From NCBI GenBank assembly GCA_009781045.1, contig WQYW01000005.1:1-63911 (forward strand): a DNA stretch of 63,911 nt, given 5' to 3'. The position numbers were made by a program, and so were the translations under genes. Within the stretch, counting starts at the first letter, position 1. Every line of letters begins with the position of its first letter. The DNA comes from Alphaproteobacteria bacterium. GTDB taxonomy: Bacteria > Pseudomonadota > Alphaproteobacteria > Rhizobiales > Xanthobacteraceae. Shown one piece after another: positions 9,374 through 18,300 of the stretch. The notes under the pieces are model-generated. The model worked only from the letters and a program-made list of their open reading frames with translations. It was not told the origin of the DNA and ran no database searches.

Positions 9374-10130
9374 CTCTCAGAACTGCCACAGCGAAACCGT
9401 CCCCGCCGCCTCTGCTCCCGCGCCTGCTGCGTCCAGGAAAAAACCCACAGCCCTCACGCCAGCCCGCCGCCACCGACAGCCGCCCTGCCGCTCCCGCCTC
9501 ACTCCCAGCCCTGCTGCGACAGGCACAGGCACGCCACGCATACAGAGCTGCCCCGGGAAAAGTCCGGGAATTCGACGGAAGGAAGAAATCGGCTGACCGA
9601 GGGGGCGAATCCTCTCGCTGCCAGCCCAGATAGACCTCTCCCCGCCAGACATCAAACGCTGCCCCGCGCTACCCCGGGTCATGCCATCGAACGCCCTCAG
9701 CGCCGATGGGGCGCGTTCCGCGCAGCGCATCGCCACGCGAATGTGCCACACGTCTATCTTCGATACGATCGAACGGCAACGAGCCGCGCCTGAAACCCCG
9801 AAACCCTCTCCACCCCGCCGCCAGCCACTCCATCACCGCGCCCTGTCCAGAAGGCCCTCCAATCTCCAGGCCTCGTCAAGGCTCTGCCGGGGAGCCCCTC
9901 ACTCCGCCGGCGCCGGCGCGGTCCTGACTTCCTGCCCGAGCCTGCCGGCTTACAGAAAACCGATGCCGCCATTTCCTCATGCGGCTTTGCCGCACATTTC
10001 TGAACAGAATCGCCGGCATGCGAGGGATTACGAGGGCGGCGGCCACACCCCGGCCGGTGAACCGCCTGTTGTGCCATGTGCTGTGAGCCACCACCTCGGG
10101 AGCAGATGGCTCTGTTGTGAAGGAACCACC
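9374..10130. other. gene-poor region upstream of traF
   Basis: An open frame extends upstream of traF to 9681, but its translation (rich in Arg, Pro and Ser) looks non-coding and the traF ribosome binding site lies at about 10120. No other gene is supported. Confidence 0.5.
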
Positions 10131-10694
10131 ATGCCGTCCGAAGCCGATGCTGCCACACCCAATCGGGCTCGCTGGCGCGGCTCGCCGTGCGGGCGCCGCG
10201 CCGCACTCTTCACAGCCGCACTCGCCCTTGTCGCCATCTGCGCCCCGACGCTGACCCGGCTGCCCCTGCGGCTGATCTGGAATGTCACGGCCAGCGCACC
10301 GATCGGCTTCTACCGCATCGATTCCAGTCGGCGCTTTGCAACAGGCGATCTCGTGGTCGTCGCACCAACGCAGCAACAGGCCACTTTCCTTGATCAGCGC
10401 GGCTATCTGCCGCACGGCGTACCGCTCCTGAAAAGAATCGCAGCCAGTCCGGGGCAGACCGTGTGCCGCGACGGACTGACGATTATCATCGACGGCCGCA
10501 TACTTGCCGCAGCGCGCGAGCGCGATTCACAGGGCCGCGACCTGCCGGCCTGGGCCGGCTGCAGGCAGCTTGCCGAAAGCGAGGTCTTCCTGATGAACGC
10601 GGGCGTTGCCGACAGTATCGACGGCCGCTATTTCGGCCCCACTGCCATGGACCGCATCATCGGCATTGCCCATCCGCTCTGGACGCCTCACTGA
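10131..10694 (+). CDS. traF: TraF, conjugative transfer S26 signal peptidase
   Basis: This 187-residue S26-family serine peptidase is of the TraF type, which trims and cyclises the TrbC pilin in P-type conjugation systems. An N-terminal membrane segment (about residues 22-40, ALFTAALALVAICAPTLTR) precedes the catalytic Ser motif N-V-T-A-S-A-P-I-G-F-Y (about 47-57). The general-base Lys lies in L-L-K-R-I-A-A-S-P-G (about 100-109), and the C-terminal D-G-R-Y-F-G-P block is present. The ATG at 10131 follows AAGGAACC. It lies 440 bp upstream of trbB in the same direction, as expected for a maturation partner of TrbC. The product acts on the periplasmic side of the inner membrane. Confidence 0.92.
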   Translation: MPSEADAATPNRARWRGSPCGRRAALFTAALALVAICAPTLTRLPLRLIWNVTASAPIGFYRIDSSRRFATGDLVVVAPTQQQATFLDQRGYLPHGVPLLKRIAASPGQTVCRDGLTIIIDGRILAAARERDSQGRDLPAWAGCRQLAESEVFLMNAGVADSIDGRYFGPTAMDRIIGIAHPLWTPH

Positions 10695-11134
10695 GGGAGG
10701 TCGCCGGAGTCAATTGAACCGGGATCCGGTTCTCCGCCCGGAAGGCAGCACCTGCCAACTGCACCCCGGCGCCGTTTTCCAACTCACAGATTTGACGATG
10801 ATTACCGCAAGGGGCCGGACGACGCACCAGAGCCTCGACCGCAGCTGGCGCCAATTCCTTCACCTCCGCCGGCGGCGCGCGCCACCCACCGGTCGCGCAA
10901 AGCCATGAACGCAAGCCCGGGGACGAAGCGCGGTGACCGACGCGAGGGCTGCGCCATCACCGCTGTCCTTGCGCTCCCGCCGCCTGGAACCTCCCCGGAC
11001 CGCACCGAGCAAGTAGATTGCAGCACGCTACCGCGCGCGAAGAATCCCGATTGAATTTGAAAGCCGCCTGTTTCTATTAACTGCCTCGAACACGAAAGCC
11101 CGCACGGACGCGTCTTTCGCAAAATCGGGGTATC
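10695..11134. other. intergenic region upstream of the trb operon
   Basis: 440 bp without a gene between traF and trbB. A possible promoter lies at 11051-11080, which would let trbB onward be transcribed separately from traF. Confidence 0.5.
11051..11080 (+). promoter_or_regulatory. candidate sigma-70-like promoter for trbB operon
   Basis: TTGAAT (11051-11056) and TATTAA (11075-11080) are separated by 18 bases, 54 bases before the trbB start, in a locally AT-rich patch within GC-rich DNA. The match is reasonable but not strong. Confidence 0.35.
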
Positions 11135-12115
11135 ATGACTATCTCCAGTCACCATCCACAGAGCCTGGAACGCGGCGCCCGCATGTTGCGCACCGCGCTC
11201 GGCCCCGCCATCGCCCGCTTTCTCGAAGACCCCGGCATCGTTGAGATCATGCTCAACCCCGACGGGCGGGTGTGGATCGACCGCCTGGCACAGGGCCTCT
11301 CGGACAGCGGCGAGCGGCTGTCGCCCTCGGACGGCGAGCGCATCGTGCGTCTGGTCGCCCATCACGTCGGTGCCGAAGTGCACGCACAAAGCCCGCTGGT
11401 CTCGGCAGAACTTCCCGAAGGCGGCGAGCGCTTCGAGGGCCTGCTGCCTCCGGTGGTCACCGCGCCGACTTTTGCCATCCGCAAACCCGCCATCGCTGTG
11501 TTCACGCTCGAGGACTATGTCGCATCCCACATCATGTCGGCGCGCGAAGCCACCATCCTGCGTCAGAGCGTGACGGCACGCGCCAATATTCTGGTCGCCG
11601 GCGGCACCTCAAGCGGCAAGACCACGCTGACTAACGCCCTGCTGGCCGAGGTCGCTGCCAGCTGCGACCGCGTTGTCCTGATTGAGGATACCCGCGAACT
11701 GCAGTGTCGCGCCCGCAATCTGGTGGCGATGCGCACCAGAGCCGGGGTGGCCTCGCTCTCCGATCTGGTGCGTTCCTCGCTGCGCCTGCGCCCCGACCGC
11801 ATCCCGATCGGCGAAGTCCGCGGCCCGGAGGCGCTTGATCTCCTCAAGGCCTGGGGCACCGGCCACCCCGGCGGCATCGGCACCATTCACGCCGGCAGCG
11901 CGCTCGGCAGCCTTCGCCGCATGGAACAGCTGATTCAGGAAGCCGTGGTCACGGTGCCGCGGGCGCTGATCGCCGAGACCATCGATCTGGTCGCCGTTCT
12001 CCGCGGACGTGGAAGAGAGCGCCGGCTCTGCGAACTCGCCCGCATCGAAGATCTCGACGGCAGCGGTGACTACCGCATCACCCAGCTCGGCGACGGCGCC
12101 GTTTCGCAAACCTGA
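11135..12115 (+). CDS. trbB: TrbB, VirB11-type conjugation ATPase
   Basis: This 326-residue hexameric secretion ATPase of the VirB11/TrbB (GspE-like) family powers pilus assembly and substrate transfer at the inner membrane. Walker A is G-G-T-S-S-G-K-T (residues 156-163). The Asp box follows (V-L-I-E-D-T-R-E-L, about 184-192), then a Walker-B-like [12 protein letters not shown] (about 219-230) and the His box [13 protein letters not shown] (about 240-252). All nucleotide-binding motifs are intact and the length is normal for TrbB. It is the first gene of the trb run and trbC starts 14 bp after it. Confidence 0.96.
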   Translation: MTISSHHPQSLERGARMLRTALGPAIARFLEDPGIVEIMLNPDGRVWIDRLAQGLSDSGERLSPSDGERIVRLVAHHVGAEVHAQSPLVSAELPEGGERFEGLLPPVVTAPTFAIRKPAIAVFTLEDYVASHIMSAREATILRQSVTARANILVAGGTSSGKTTLTNALLAEVAASCDRVVLIEDTRELQCRARNLVAMRTRAGVASLSDLVRSSLRLRPDRIPIGEVRGPEALDLLKAWGTGHPGGIGTIHAGSALGSLRRMEQLIQEAVVTVPRALIAETIDLVAVLRGRGRERRLCELARIEDLDGSGDYRITQLGDGAVSQT

Positions 12116-12129
12116 GGAGACTGTTCCCA

Positions 12130-12444
12130 ATGAAGTTCCGACCCCTCTGCAGCAACGCACTCCTCTTCGCACTCTTCCTCACGGCGAACTCGCCTGCGCA
12201 TGCTTCCGGCTCCTCGATGCCGTGGGAACAGCCGCTGCAGCAGATCCTGACGTCGATCGAAGGCCCGGTGGCCAAGATCGTGGCCGTAATCATCATCATC
12301 ACCACCGGATTGTCACTCGCCTTCGGTGATTCCGCCGGCGGCTTCCGCCGCCTGGTCCAGATCGTCTTCGGTCTGTCGATCGCCTTCGCCGCGTCGAGCT
12401 TCTTCCTCTCCTTCTTCTCCTTCAGCGGCGGAGCCCTGCTGTGA
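12130..12444 (+). CDS. trbC: TrbC, conjugative pilin precursor
   Basis: A 104-residue VirB2/TrbC-family pilin. It has an N-terminal signal peptide (residues 1-25, ending A-H-A-S) and two hydrophobic helices (about 48-67, IVAVIIIITTGLSLAFGDSA, and 75-100), separated by a short Gly-Asp-Ser loop and basic residues (GGFRRLVQ). This is the expected pilin hairpin. TraF is predicted to process the precursor C-terminus. A GAGGAG ribosome binding site overlaps the end of trbB. The stop overlaps the GTG start of trbD (GTGA), implying translational coupling. Confidence 0.93.
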   Translation: MKFRPLCSNALLFALFLTANSPAHASGSSMPWEQPLQQILTSIEGPVAKIVAVIIIITTGLSLAFGDSAGGFRRLVQIVFGLSIAFAASSFFLSFFSFSGGALL

Positions 12445-12725
12445 CTGCGATACTGACCGATCCCGCAACCAACAGCCCGGGTTACACCGCCCTCCTCCAT
12501 AGCAGCCTGACCTCACCGATCCTGCTCGGCGGTGCCCCCCGCGCCATTGCCATCGCCAACGGCACGCTCGCCGCTGCCGTCGGGCTGGGCCTGCGGCTGT
12601 GGCTGGTCGGGATCGCCCTGGGCGTGGTCGGCCATATCGTCGCCCGCTGGGCGGCGAAGCGCGACCCGCTGTTTGTCGAAGTGGTGCGCCGTCATCTGCG
12701 CATCCCCTCTCACCTTACGGTCTGA
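12441..12725 (+). CDS. trbD: TrbD, Mpf inner-membrane protein
   Basis: A 94-residue VirB3/TrbD-family inner-membrane protein. The N-terminus is polar with a short L-T-S-P-I-L-L-G-G-A-P-R motif (about 28-40) common to TrbD proteins. One or two hydrophobic segments follow (about 42-76), and the tail is basic (RWAAKRDPLFVEVVRRHLR). The GTG start overlaps the trbC stop by 4 bases. It works together with the TrbE ATPase, whose gene starts 18 bp downstream. Confidence 0.93.
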   Translation: MTAILTDPATNSPGYTALLHSSLTSPILLGGAPRAIAIANGTLAAAVGLGLRLWLVGIALGVVGHIVARWAAKRDPLFVEVVRRHLRIPSHLTV

Positions 12726-12743
12726 ACGTCAGAAGAGCATCCC

Positions 12744-15197
12744 ATGTTCAACCTCGCCGAATATGCCAACCGCAACCGCAGGCTCGCCGACTTCCTGCCC
12801 TGGGCCGCTCTGGTCGGCCCCGGTATTGTGCTCAACAAGGACGGCAGTTTCCAGCGCAGCGCCCGCTTCCGCGGGCCCGACCTCGACAGCGCGGTGCCCG
12901 CGGAACTGATCGCGGTCGCCGGCCGTCTCAACAATGCGCTGCGCCGCCTCGGCAGTGGCTGGGCCATCTTCGTCGAGGCCCAGCGTCATCCTGCCCACAG
13001 CTACCCCCACAGCTTCTTTCCCGACGCCGCTTCCGCTCTGGTGGATGCCGAACGCCGGGCGGATTTTGAGCAGGCGGGCAGCCATTTCGAATCCTCCTAT
13101 TTCATCACGTTCACCTTTCTGCCACCCGCCGAGGACGCCGCGCGCGCCGAAACCTGGCTTTATGAGGGAAGCGGCAGACAGCGCGGCGCCGACCCCTTTG
13201 AGGCCCTGGCCGGCTTTATCGACCGCACCGACCGCATCCTGCGCCTGATCGCCTCCTTCATGCCCGAATGCGGCTTTCTCGATGATGAAGCCACCCTGAC
13301 CTATCTCCATGACTGTGTCTCGACGCGGCGCCAACGCGTCCGCGTCCCGGAAACGCCGATCTATCTCGATGCCCTGCTCGCCGACCAGCCGCTCACGGGC
13401 GGGCTCGAACCCCGCCTCGGCGAGGCCCATCTGCGCGTCCTCACACTGACCGGCTTTCCCAGCGTCACCACGCCGGGTCTGCTGGATGAACTCAACCGCC
13501 TCGCCTTCCCCTACCGCTGGTCGACCCGTGCCATCCTGCTCGACAAGATCGACGCCGTGAAGCTGCTGACAAAGATCCGCCGGCAGTGGTTCGCCAAGCG
13601 CAAGTCGATCGCCGCGATCCTGCGCGAAGTGATGACCCGCGAGGCCTCGACGCTGCTCGACAGCGACGCCGCCAACAAGGCCGAGGACGCCGACCTGGCG
13701 CTCCAGGAACTCGGCGCCGATCAGGCCGGTATCGCCTTTGTCACGGCCAGCGTGACGGTGTGGGACACGGACCCGCGCATCGCCGACGATCATCTGCGCC
13801 TGGTCGAGAAAGTGGTGCAGGGCCGCGATTTCACGGTGATGGCCGAGACCATCAACGCCGTCGATGCCTGGCTGGGTTCGCTGCCCGGACATGTCTACGC
13901 CAATGTGCGCCAGCCCCCGATCTCGACCCTCAACCTCGCCCATATGATTCCACTCTCCGCCGTCTGGGCGGGCGAGACCACGGACGCCCATCTCAGGGCG
14001 CCACCTTTGTTCTACGGCAAGACCGAAGGCTCGACGCCGTTCCGCTTCGCGCTCCATGTCGGCGACGTCGGTCACACGCTGATCGTCGGCCCCACCGGCT
14101 CCGGCAAGTCGGTGCTGCTGGCACTGATGGCGCTGCAGTTCCGGCGCTATGAGGGCGCGCAGATCTTCGCCTTCGACTTCGGCGGCAGTATCCGCGCCGC
14201 CGCGCTCAGTATGGGCGGCGACTGGCACGACCTCGGCGGCCAGTTGTCGGCCCTCGAGGACCCGGACGGCAGCCCAGGCGCGGCCCCGGTGCGGCTGCAG
14301 CCGCTGCGCAACATTCACCACACCTCCGAACGGGCCTGGGCCGCCGACTGGGTGCTCGCCCTGCTGGAGCGCGAGGGTATCACCACCAGCCCCGAGGTCC
14401 GGGAACATCTCTGGACCGCTCTCACCTCGCTGTCCTCGGCACCGGAGGAGGAGCGCAGTCTCACCGGTCTTGGCGTATTGCTGCAGTCCAGCGATCTCAA
14501 ACAGGCGCTGCGGCCTTATTGCATCGGTGGCGCCCATGGCAGACTGCTCGACGCCGACCAGGAGCATCTCGGTTCCAGCAGCGTCCAGGTCTATGAGACG
14601 GAAGGCCTGATCGGCACAGGCGCCGCAGCACCGGTACTGGCCTATCTCTTCCATCGCATTGCGCAGCGCCTTGACGGACGGCCAAGCCTGATCCTCATCG
14701 ATGAAGCCTGGCTTGCACTGCGCGACACAATGTTTGCCGGGCAGCTCCTGGAATGGCTCAAGACCCTGCGCAAAAAAAACGCCCCGGTCGTGCTCGCAAC
14801 CCAGGGTCTCTCCGACGTCGATCAGAGCCCGATTGCCAGCGTCATCATTGAGAGCTGCGCCACCCGCCTGCTGCTGCCCAACGAACGCGCCATTGAACCC
14901 CGGATCAACGCCATCTACCGCAGCTTCGGCCTCAATGACCGTCAGATCGGGATCCTCGCCCGCGCCCTGCCGAAGCGCGACTATTACTGCCAGTCCCGGC
15001 ACGGCAACCGCCTGTTTGAACTCGGGCTCTCGGAAATCGCGCTGGCCCTCTGCGCCGCCTCCTCACGCGCCGATCAGGCCGCCATCACCCGGATCGCCAG
15101 CGACTGCGGGGAGGCCGGTTTCCTCGCCGCGTGGCTGCGCCACCGCCAGATCGACTGGGCCATCGATCTGATCCCGACCTTTCGGGTCCCCTCGTGA
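12744..15197 (+). CDS. trbE: TrbE, VirB4-type conjugation ATPase
   Basis: This 817-residue VirB4/TrbE ATPase is the largest Mpf component and drives pilin extraction and channel assembly. The N-terminal CagE/TrbE/VirB domain spans roughly residues 1-400. Walker A G-P-T-G-S-G-K-S is at about 449-456 and Walker B L-I-L-I-D-E-A-W at about 648-655. A conserved A-T-Q-G-L-S-D-V segment and a C-terminal ATPase region follow. The length is normal for TrbE and no motif is missing. It is co-directional with trbD and trbJ in a closely packed operon. A long open frame on the opposite strand (12729-15002) is a shadow of its codon bias. Confidence 0.97.
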   Translation: MFNLAEYANRNRRLADFLPWAALVGPGIVLNKDGSFQRSARFRGPDLDSAVPAELIAVAGRLNNALRRLGSGWAIFVEAQRHPAHSYPHSFFPDAASALVDAERRADFEQAGSHFESSYFITFTFLPPAEDAARAETWLYEGSGRQRGADPFEALAGFIDRTDRILRLIASFMPECGFLDDEATLTYLHDCVSTRRQRVRVPETPIYLDALLADQPLTGGLEPRLGEAHLRVLTLTGFPSVTTPGLLDELNRLAFPYRWSTRAILLDKIDAVKLLTKIRRQWFAKRKSIAAILREVMTREASTLLDSDAANKAEDADLALQELGADQAGIAFVTASVTVWDTDPRIADDHLRLVEKVVQGRDFTVMAETINAVDAWLGSLPGHVYANVRQPPISTLNLAHMIPLSAVWAGETTDAHLRAPPLFYGKTEGSTPFRFALHVGDVGHTLIVGPTGSGKSVLLALMALQFRRYEGAQIFAFDFGGSIRAAALSMGGDWHDLGGQLSALEDPDGSPGAAPVRLQPLRNIHHTSERAWAADWVLALLEREGITTSPEVREHLWTALTSLSSAPEEERSLTGLGVLLQSSDLKQALRPYCIGGAHGRLLDADQEHLGSSSVQVYETEGLIGTGAAAPVLAYLFHRIAQRLDGRPSLILIDEAWLALRDTMFAGQLLEWLKTLRKKNAPVVLATQGLSDVDQSPIASVIIESCATRLLLPNERAIEPRINAIYRSFGLNDRQIGILARALPKRDYYCQSRHGNRLFELGLSEIALALCAASSRADQAAITRIASDCGEAGFLAAWLRHRQIDWAIDLIPTFRVPS

Positions 15198-15224
15198 ATT
15201 GAGAATTGAGCAGGAACCTGCCCC

Positions 15225-15977
15225 ATGCCCCGTTCCCTGATCCGCCTGTCCTGCCTTGCTCCCCTTGCCCTGGTCACATTTGCCGGTGCCGCAGTCCCGA
15301 CTGCGGCACCGGCCCAGATGGTGGTGTTCGATCCCTCCAACTACGCCCAGAACGTCCTCACCGCAGCGCGCAGTCTCCAGCAGATCACCAATCAGATCGC
15401 CTCCCTGCAGAACCAGGCCCAGATGCTGATCAACCAGAGCCGCAATCTCGTCAAACTGCCTTTCTCAACGCTGCAGCAGTTGCAGCAGCAGCTCCAGCGC
15501 ACGCAAGACCTCCTCACCCAGGCCCAGAACATCGCCTATGACGTGCAGAAGATCGATCAGATGTTCCAGCAGAAATATTTCTCCATAGCGGTCTCGGCCT
15601 CAAACGCGCAGCTGATCGCGGACGCCCGCAGTCGCTGGCAGAACACCGTCGGCGGCCTGCAGGACGCCATGCGCATGCAGGCCACCGTGGTCGGCAACAT
15701 CACCTCCGGCAAGAGCCAGTTGTCCTCGCTGGTCGGCGTCAGCCAGCAGGCCAGCGGAGCGCTCCAGACCGCCCAGGCCGGCAATCAGCTGCTCGCTCTG
15801 CAGGCAGGGCAACTCGCCGATCTCACCGCCGTGGTCAGCGCCAACGGCCGGGCCCAGGCGCTCCGCGCCGCCGAACAGTCTGCCGCCAGCGAACAGGGGC
15901 GCGAACAGCGGCGGCGCTTTCTCACCCCCGGCAGCGGCTACCAGCCCGGCAGCGCCCGGATGTTCTACGGCAACTGA
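15225..15977 (+). CDS. trbJ: TrbJ, P-type conjugation periplasmic protein
   Basis: A 250-residue VirB5/TrbJ-family protein. It has an N-terminal signal peptide (about residues 1-30, ending A-A-P-A-Q) and then the typical V-V-F-D-P-S-N-Y-A-Q-N motif that opens mature TrbJ proteins. The body is Gln-rich and helical (repeated Q-Q-L-Q and S-L-Q-N-Q-A-Q), consistent with a coiled coil. The family acts as a minor pilus or tip component in the periplasm and is needed for mating-pair formation. It is placed between trbE and the trbK-like gene as in other alphaproteobacterial trb clusters. Confidence 0.93.
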   Translation: MPRSLIRLSCLAPLALVTFAGAAVPTAAPAQMVVFDPSNYAQNVLTAARSLQQITNQIASLQNQAQMLINQSRNLVKLPFSTLQQLQQQLQRTQDLLTQAQNIAYDVQKIDQMFQQKYFSIAVSASNAQLIADARSRWQNTVGGLQDAMRMQATVVGNITSGKSQLSSLVGVSQQASGALQTAQAGNQLLALQAGQLADLTAVVSANGRAQALRAAEQSAASEQGREQRRRFLTPGSGYQPGSARMFYGN

Positions 15978-16040
15978 CGTCACCCCGGCCACCGGCCGAT
16001 GTCCGCGAACCGCACCAGGCCCGGCAGGGAACCCCGCAGA

Positions 16041-16313
16041 ATGGAACAGCAGACCAGTGTCCATGTCACAGTGATCGTCTCGGTCGTCACCTTCGTTGCC
16101 GCCATGCTGATGGTGCTGACGATGGAACTCAGCCGTGACAGTCCCTCCTCCTCCCTCACCCCACAGCGCAGCCCTGTCACCGCCGGCGCAACCGGCGAAG
16201 CCCTGCGTCGCTGCCGCGACCTCGGTGAGGCCGCCACCCGCGATGCCGGCTGCCTCCGGCTCTGGGCCGCCGGGCGCGATGCCTTCCTCGGCCGCACAGG
16301 ACAGAAACCATGA
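16041..16313 (+). CDS. trbK: TrbK-like entry-exclusion protein
   Basis: A small protein of about 90 residues from the ATG at 16041, chosen because AGGGA lies ten bases before it; an in-frame ATG at 15999 has no good ribosome binding site. There is one N-terminal membrane helix (VTVIVSVVTFVAAMLMVLTM). The C-terminal motif L-R-R-C-R-D-L-G-E-A-A-T-R-D-A-G-C-L-R-x-W with F-L-G-R near the end is characteristic of the alternative TrbK family found between trbJ and trbL. In RP4, TrbK blocks entry of a second copy of the element; the role here is inferred from family and position. The stop overlaps the trbL start (ATGA). Confidence 0.85.
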   Translation: MEQQTSVHVTVIVSVVTFVAAMLMVLTMELSRDSPSSSLTPQRSPVTAGATGEALRRCRDLGEAATRDAGCLRLWAAGRDAFLGRTGQKP

Positions 16314-17620
16314 CCGGCACCGGCGTCATTGATCACTTCCTTGAGATCTTCACCCGCTATATCGACGGCGGCTTTGGTCTCCTGCGCGGTGAAGTCGGCT
16401 TTCTCGCCACCACCCTGATCGCCATCGACATGACGCTGGTGGCGCTGTTCTGGGCCTGGGGCAGCGAGGAAGACATCATCGCCCGCCTGATCCGCAAGAC
16501 CCTGTTCGTCGGCGTCTTCGCCTGGCTGATCTCGAACTGGAACAGCCTGGCCCGCATCGTCTTCGACAGTTTTGCCGGGCTTGGCCTCAAGGCCTCCGGC
16601 ACCGGCTTTGCGGCCGCCGATCTGCTCCATCCCGGCAAGGTGGCCCAGACCGGGCTGGATGCCGGGCGACCGCTGCTGGAGTCGATTTCGAACCTGATGG
16701 GCTATTGGTCCTTCTTCGAGAACTTCATCCAGATCGCCTGCATGCTGTTTGCCTGGCTGGTGGTGCTGCTCGCCTTCTTCATCCTCGCCATCCAGCTCTT
16801 CGTCTCCCTGATCGAGTTCAAACTGACCACTCTGGCAGGCTTCGTCCTCATCCCCTTCGGCCTGTTCGGCAAGTCCGCCTTCCTCGCCGAACGGGTACTG
16901 GGCAATGTGGTGTCCTCCGGCATCAAGATGCTGGTGCTCGCCGTCATCATCGGCATCGGCTCCACCCTGTTTGCAGAATTCACCAGCGCCGGCGGCACCA
17001 CCACCCCACCGACCATTGATCAGGCCATGGCCATGGTGCTGGCAGCATTGTCACTGCTCGGCCTCGGCATTTTCGGTCCGGGCATCGCCAGTGGTCTGGT
17101 CGCCGGCGGCCCGCAGCTCGCCGCCGGCTCACTGGCGGCGACCGGCATGGTCGCCGGAGGCAGCCTGATGGCGGGAGCGGCTGCCGTGCGAGCTGCCGCC
17201 ACCGCCCGCCAGATCGCCGCAGCCGCCGCCCACACGGCTGCAGCGGCCGCCGGGGGAACCAGTGCCGCCTATGGTCTCGGAGCTGCCGGACATAGCGGCC
17301 TCGCTTCTGTGGCATCCGGCGTCGCCTCCACGGTCGCAACCGCAACCAGTGCGGTGGTCTCGCCGCTCCGGCATCTGGTCGCAGAGGCCGGCGACAGTCT
17401 CACCGACAGCTACCGGGAAGGTGCCCGCGCCGTCGCCCAGCTCACCGGGGGCGGTTTTACCGGGCGCCGCTCGCGCAGCTCCTCCTCCTCAACCCCTTCC
17501 AGTCCGCTGCGGACATCGCGCGAGGTCCTCCACGGTCTCCAGACCGCGAGCGCCGGCCTCCAGAGCGCCGACCACGCCGTCAGCGGCGCAGCAATCGATC
17601 TCTCACAGGGCAATTCGTGA
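16310..17620 (+). CDS. trbL: TrbL, polytopic conjugation channel protein
   Basis: A 436-residue VirB6/TrbL-family protein. About six transmembrane helices lie in residues 25-300, including GEVGFLATTLIAIDMTLVAL and FAWLVVLLAFFILAIQLFVS. A Gly/Ala-rich low-complexity segment (about 270-350) and a polar Ser/Arg-rich cytoplasmic tail follow. It is thought to line the inner-membrane channel of the secretion machine. The ATG at 16310 overlaps the end of trbK by 4 bases and the stop overlaps the start of trbF (TGATG), so the block is translationally coupled. Length and topology are normal. Confidence 0.95.
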   Translation: MTGTGVIDHFLEIFTRYIDGGFGLLRGEVGFLATTLIAIDMTLVALFWAWGSEEDIIARLIRKTLFVGVFAWLISNWNSLARIVFDSFAGLGLKASGTGFAAADLLHPGKVAQTGLDAGRPLLESISNLMGYWSFFENFIQIACMLFAWLVVLLAFFILAIQLFVSLIEFKLTTLAGFVLIPFGLFGKSAFLAERVLGNVVSSGIKMLVLAVIIGIGSTLFAEFTSAGGTTTPPTIDQAMAMVLAALSLLGLGIFGPGIASGLVAGGPQLAAGSLAATGMVAGGSLMAGAAAVRAAATARQIAAAAAHTAAAAAGGTSAAYGLGAAGHSGLASVASGVASTVATATSAVVSPLRHLVAEAGDSLTDSYREGARAVAQLTGGGFTGRRSRSSSSSTPSSPLRTSREVLHGLQTASAGLQSADHAVSGAAIDLSQGNS

Positions 17621-18300
17621 TGTTTCGTCGTCCTTCCACCCATTACGGCCGCTCCCCTGAGGTCGAGACCCCCTATCAGCGCGCCGCCCAGGTCTGGGAC
17701 CAGCGCATCGGCTCGGCCCGGGTTCAGGCCATGAACTGGCGGCTGATGGCCTTCGGCTCGCTGGTGTTGTCGGCGGGGCTCGCCACCGCGCTGGTGTTTC
17801 AGGCACTCCATGGCAGCGTCGTGCCCTGGGTGGTCCAGGTCGACAGGCTGGGCGAGGTCCAGCTGGTGCGCGAGGCGCGCGCCGACTATCAGCCCAGCGA
17901 TCCCCAGATCGCCTTCCAGCTGGCGCATTTCATCGAAGAGGTGCGCTCTTTGCCCGCCGACCCCGTCATCGTGCGCCAGAACTGGCTGCGCGCCTATGAC
18001 TTCACCACCCAGGGCGGCGCCCAGGCTCTGAGCGAATATGCCCGGGCCCACGACCCCTTTGCCCGCATCGGCAGGGAACAGGTCGCAGTCGACGTCTCCA
18101 GCATGATCCGCGCCTCGCCTACGTCCTTCCGCGTCTCCTGGTCGGAACGCCGCTACCAGGACGGCAGCCTGGCTGAGACCACGCGCTGGTCGGCGATCCT
18201 CACCATCGTCGTGCAGCCTCCGCACGACGCCGACCGGCTGCGCCGGAACCCGCTCGGCATCTACGTCAACGCCATCAACTGGTCGAAGGAACTCGGTTAA
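17620..18300 (+). CDS. trbF: TrbF, VirB8-type conjugation protein
   Basis: A 226-residue VirB8/TrbF-family protein. It has a short cytoplasmic N-terminus with the TrbF hallmark T-P-Y-Q-R-A-A-Q-V-W-D (about residues 20-30), one membrane helix (about 46-65) and a periplasmic NTF2-like domain. The ATG at 17620 gives the usual M-F-R-R-P start and is preferred to the GTG three bases before it. TGA of trbL and ATG of trbF overlap. TrbF bridges the inner-membrane complex to TrbG and TrbI. The stop is immediately followed by the trbG ATG. Confidence 0.95.
   Translation: MFRRPSTHYGRSPEVETPYQRAAQVWDQRIGSARVQAMNWRLMAFGSLVLSAGLATALVFQALHGSVVPWVVQVDRLGEVQLVREARADYQPSDPQIAFQLAHFIEEVRSLPADPVIVRQNWLRAYDFTTQGGAQALSEYARAHDPFARIGREQVAVDVSSMIRASPTSFRVSWSERRYQDGSLAETTRWSAILTIVVQPPHDADRLRRNPLGIYVNAINWSKELG

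Noticed and set aside
9681..10130. In-frame N-terminal extension of traF
   Set aside because: The extension is Pro/Arg/Ser-rich with no ribosome binding site, while AAGGAACC precedes the ATG at 10131 and gives a normal-length TraF.
12729..15002. 757-codon open frame on the minus strand opposite trbE
   Set aside because: It lies wholly inside trbE, which has full ATPase motifs. Long antisense frames are common opposite GC-rich genes, and its translation has no recognisable domain.
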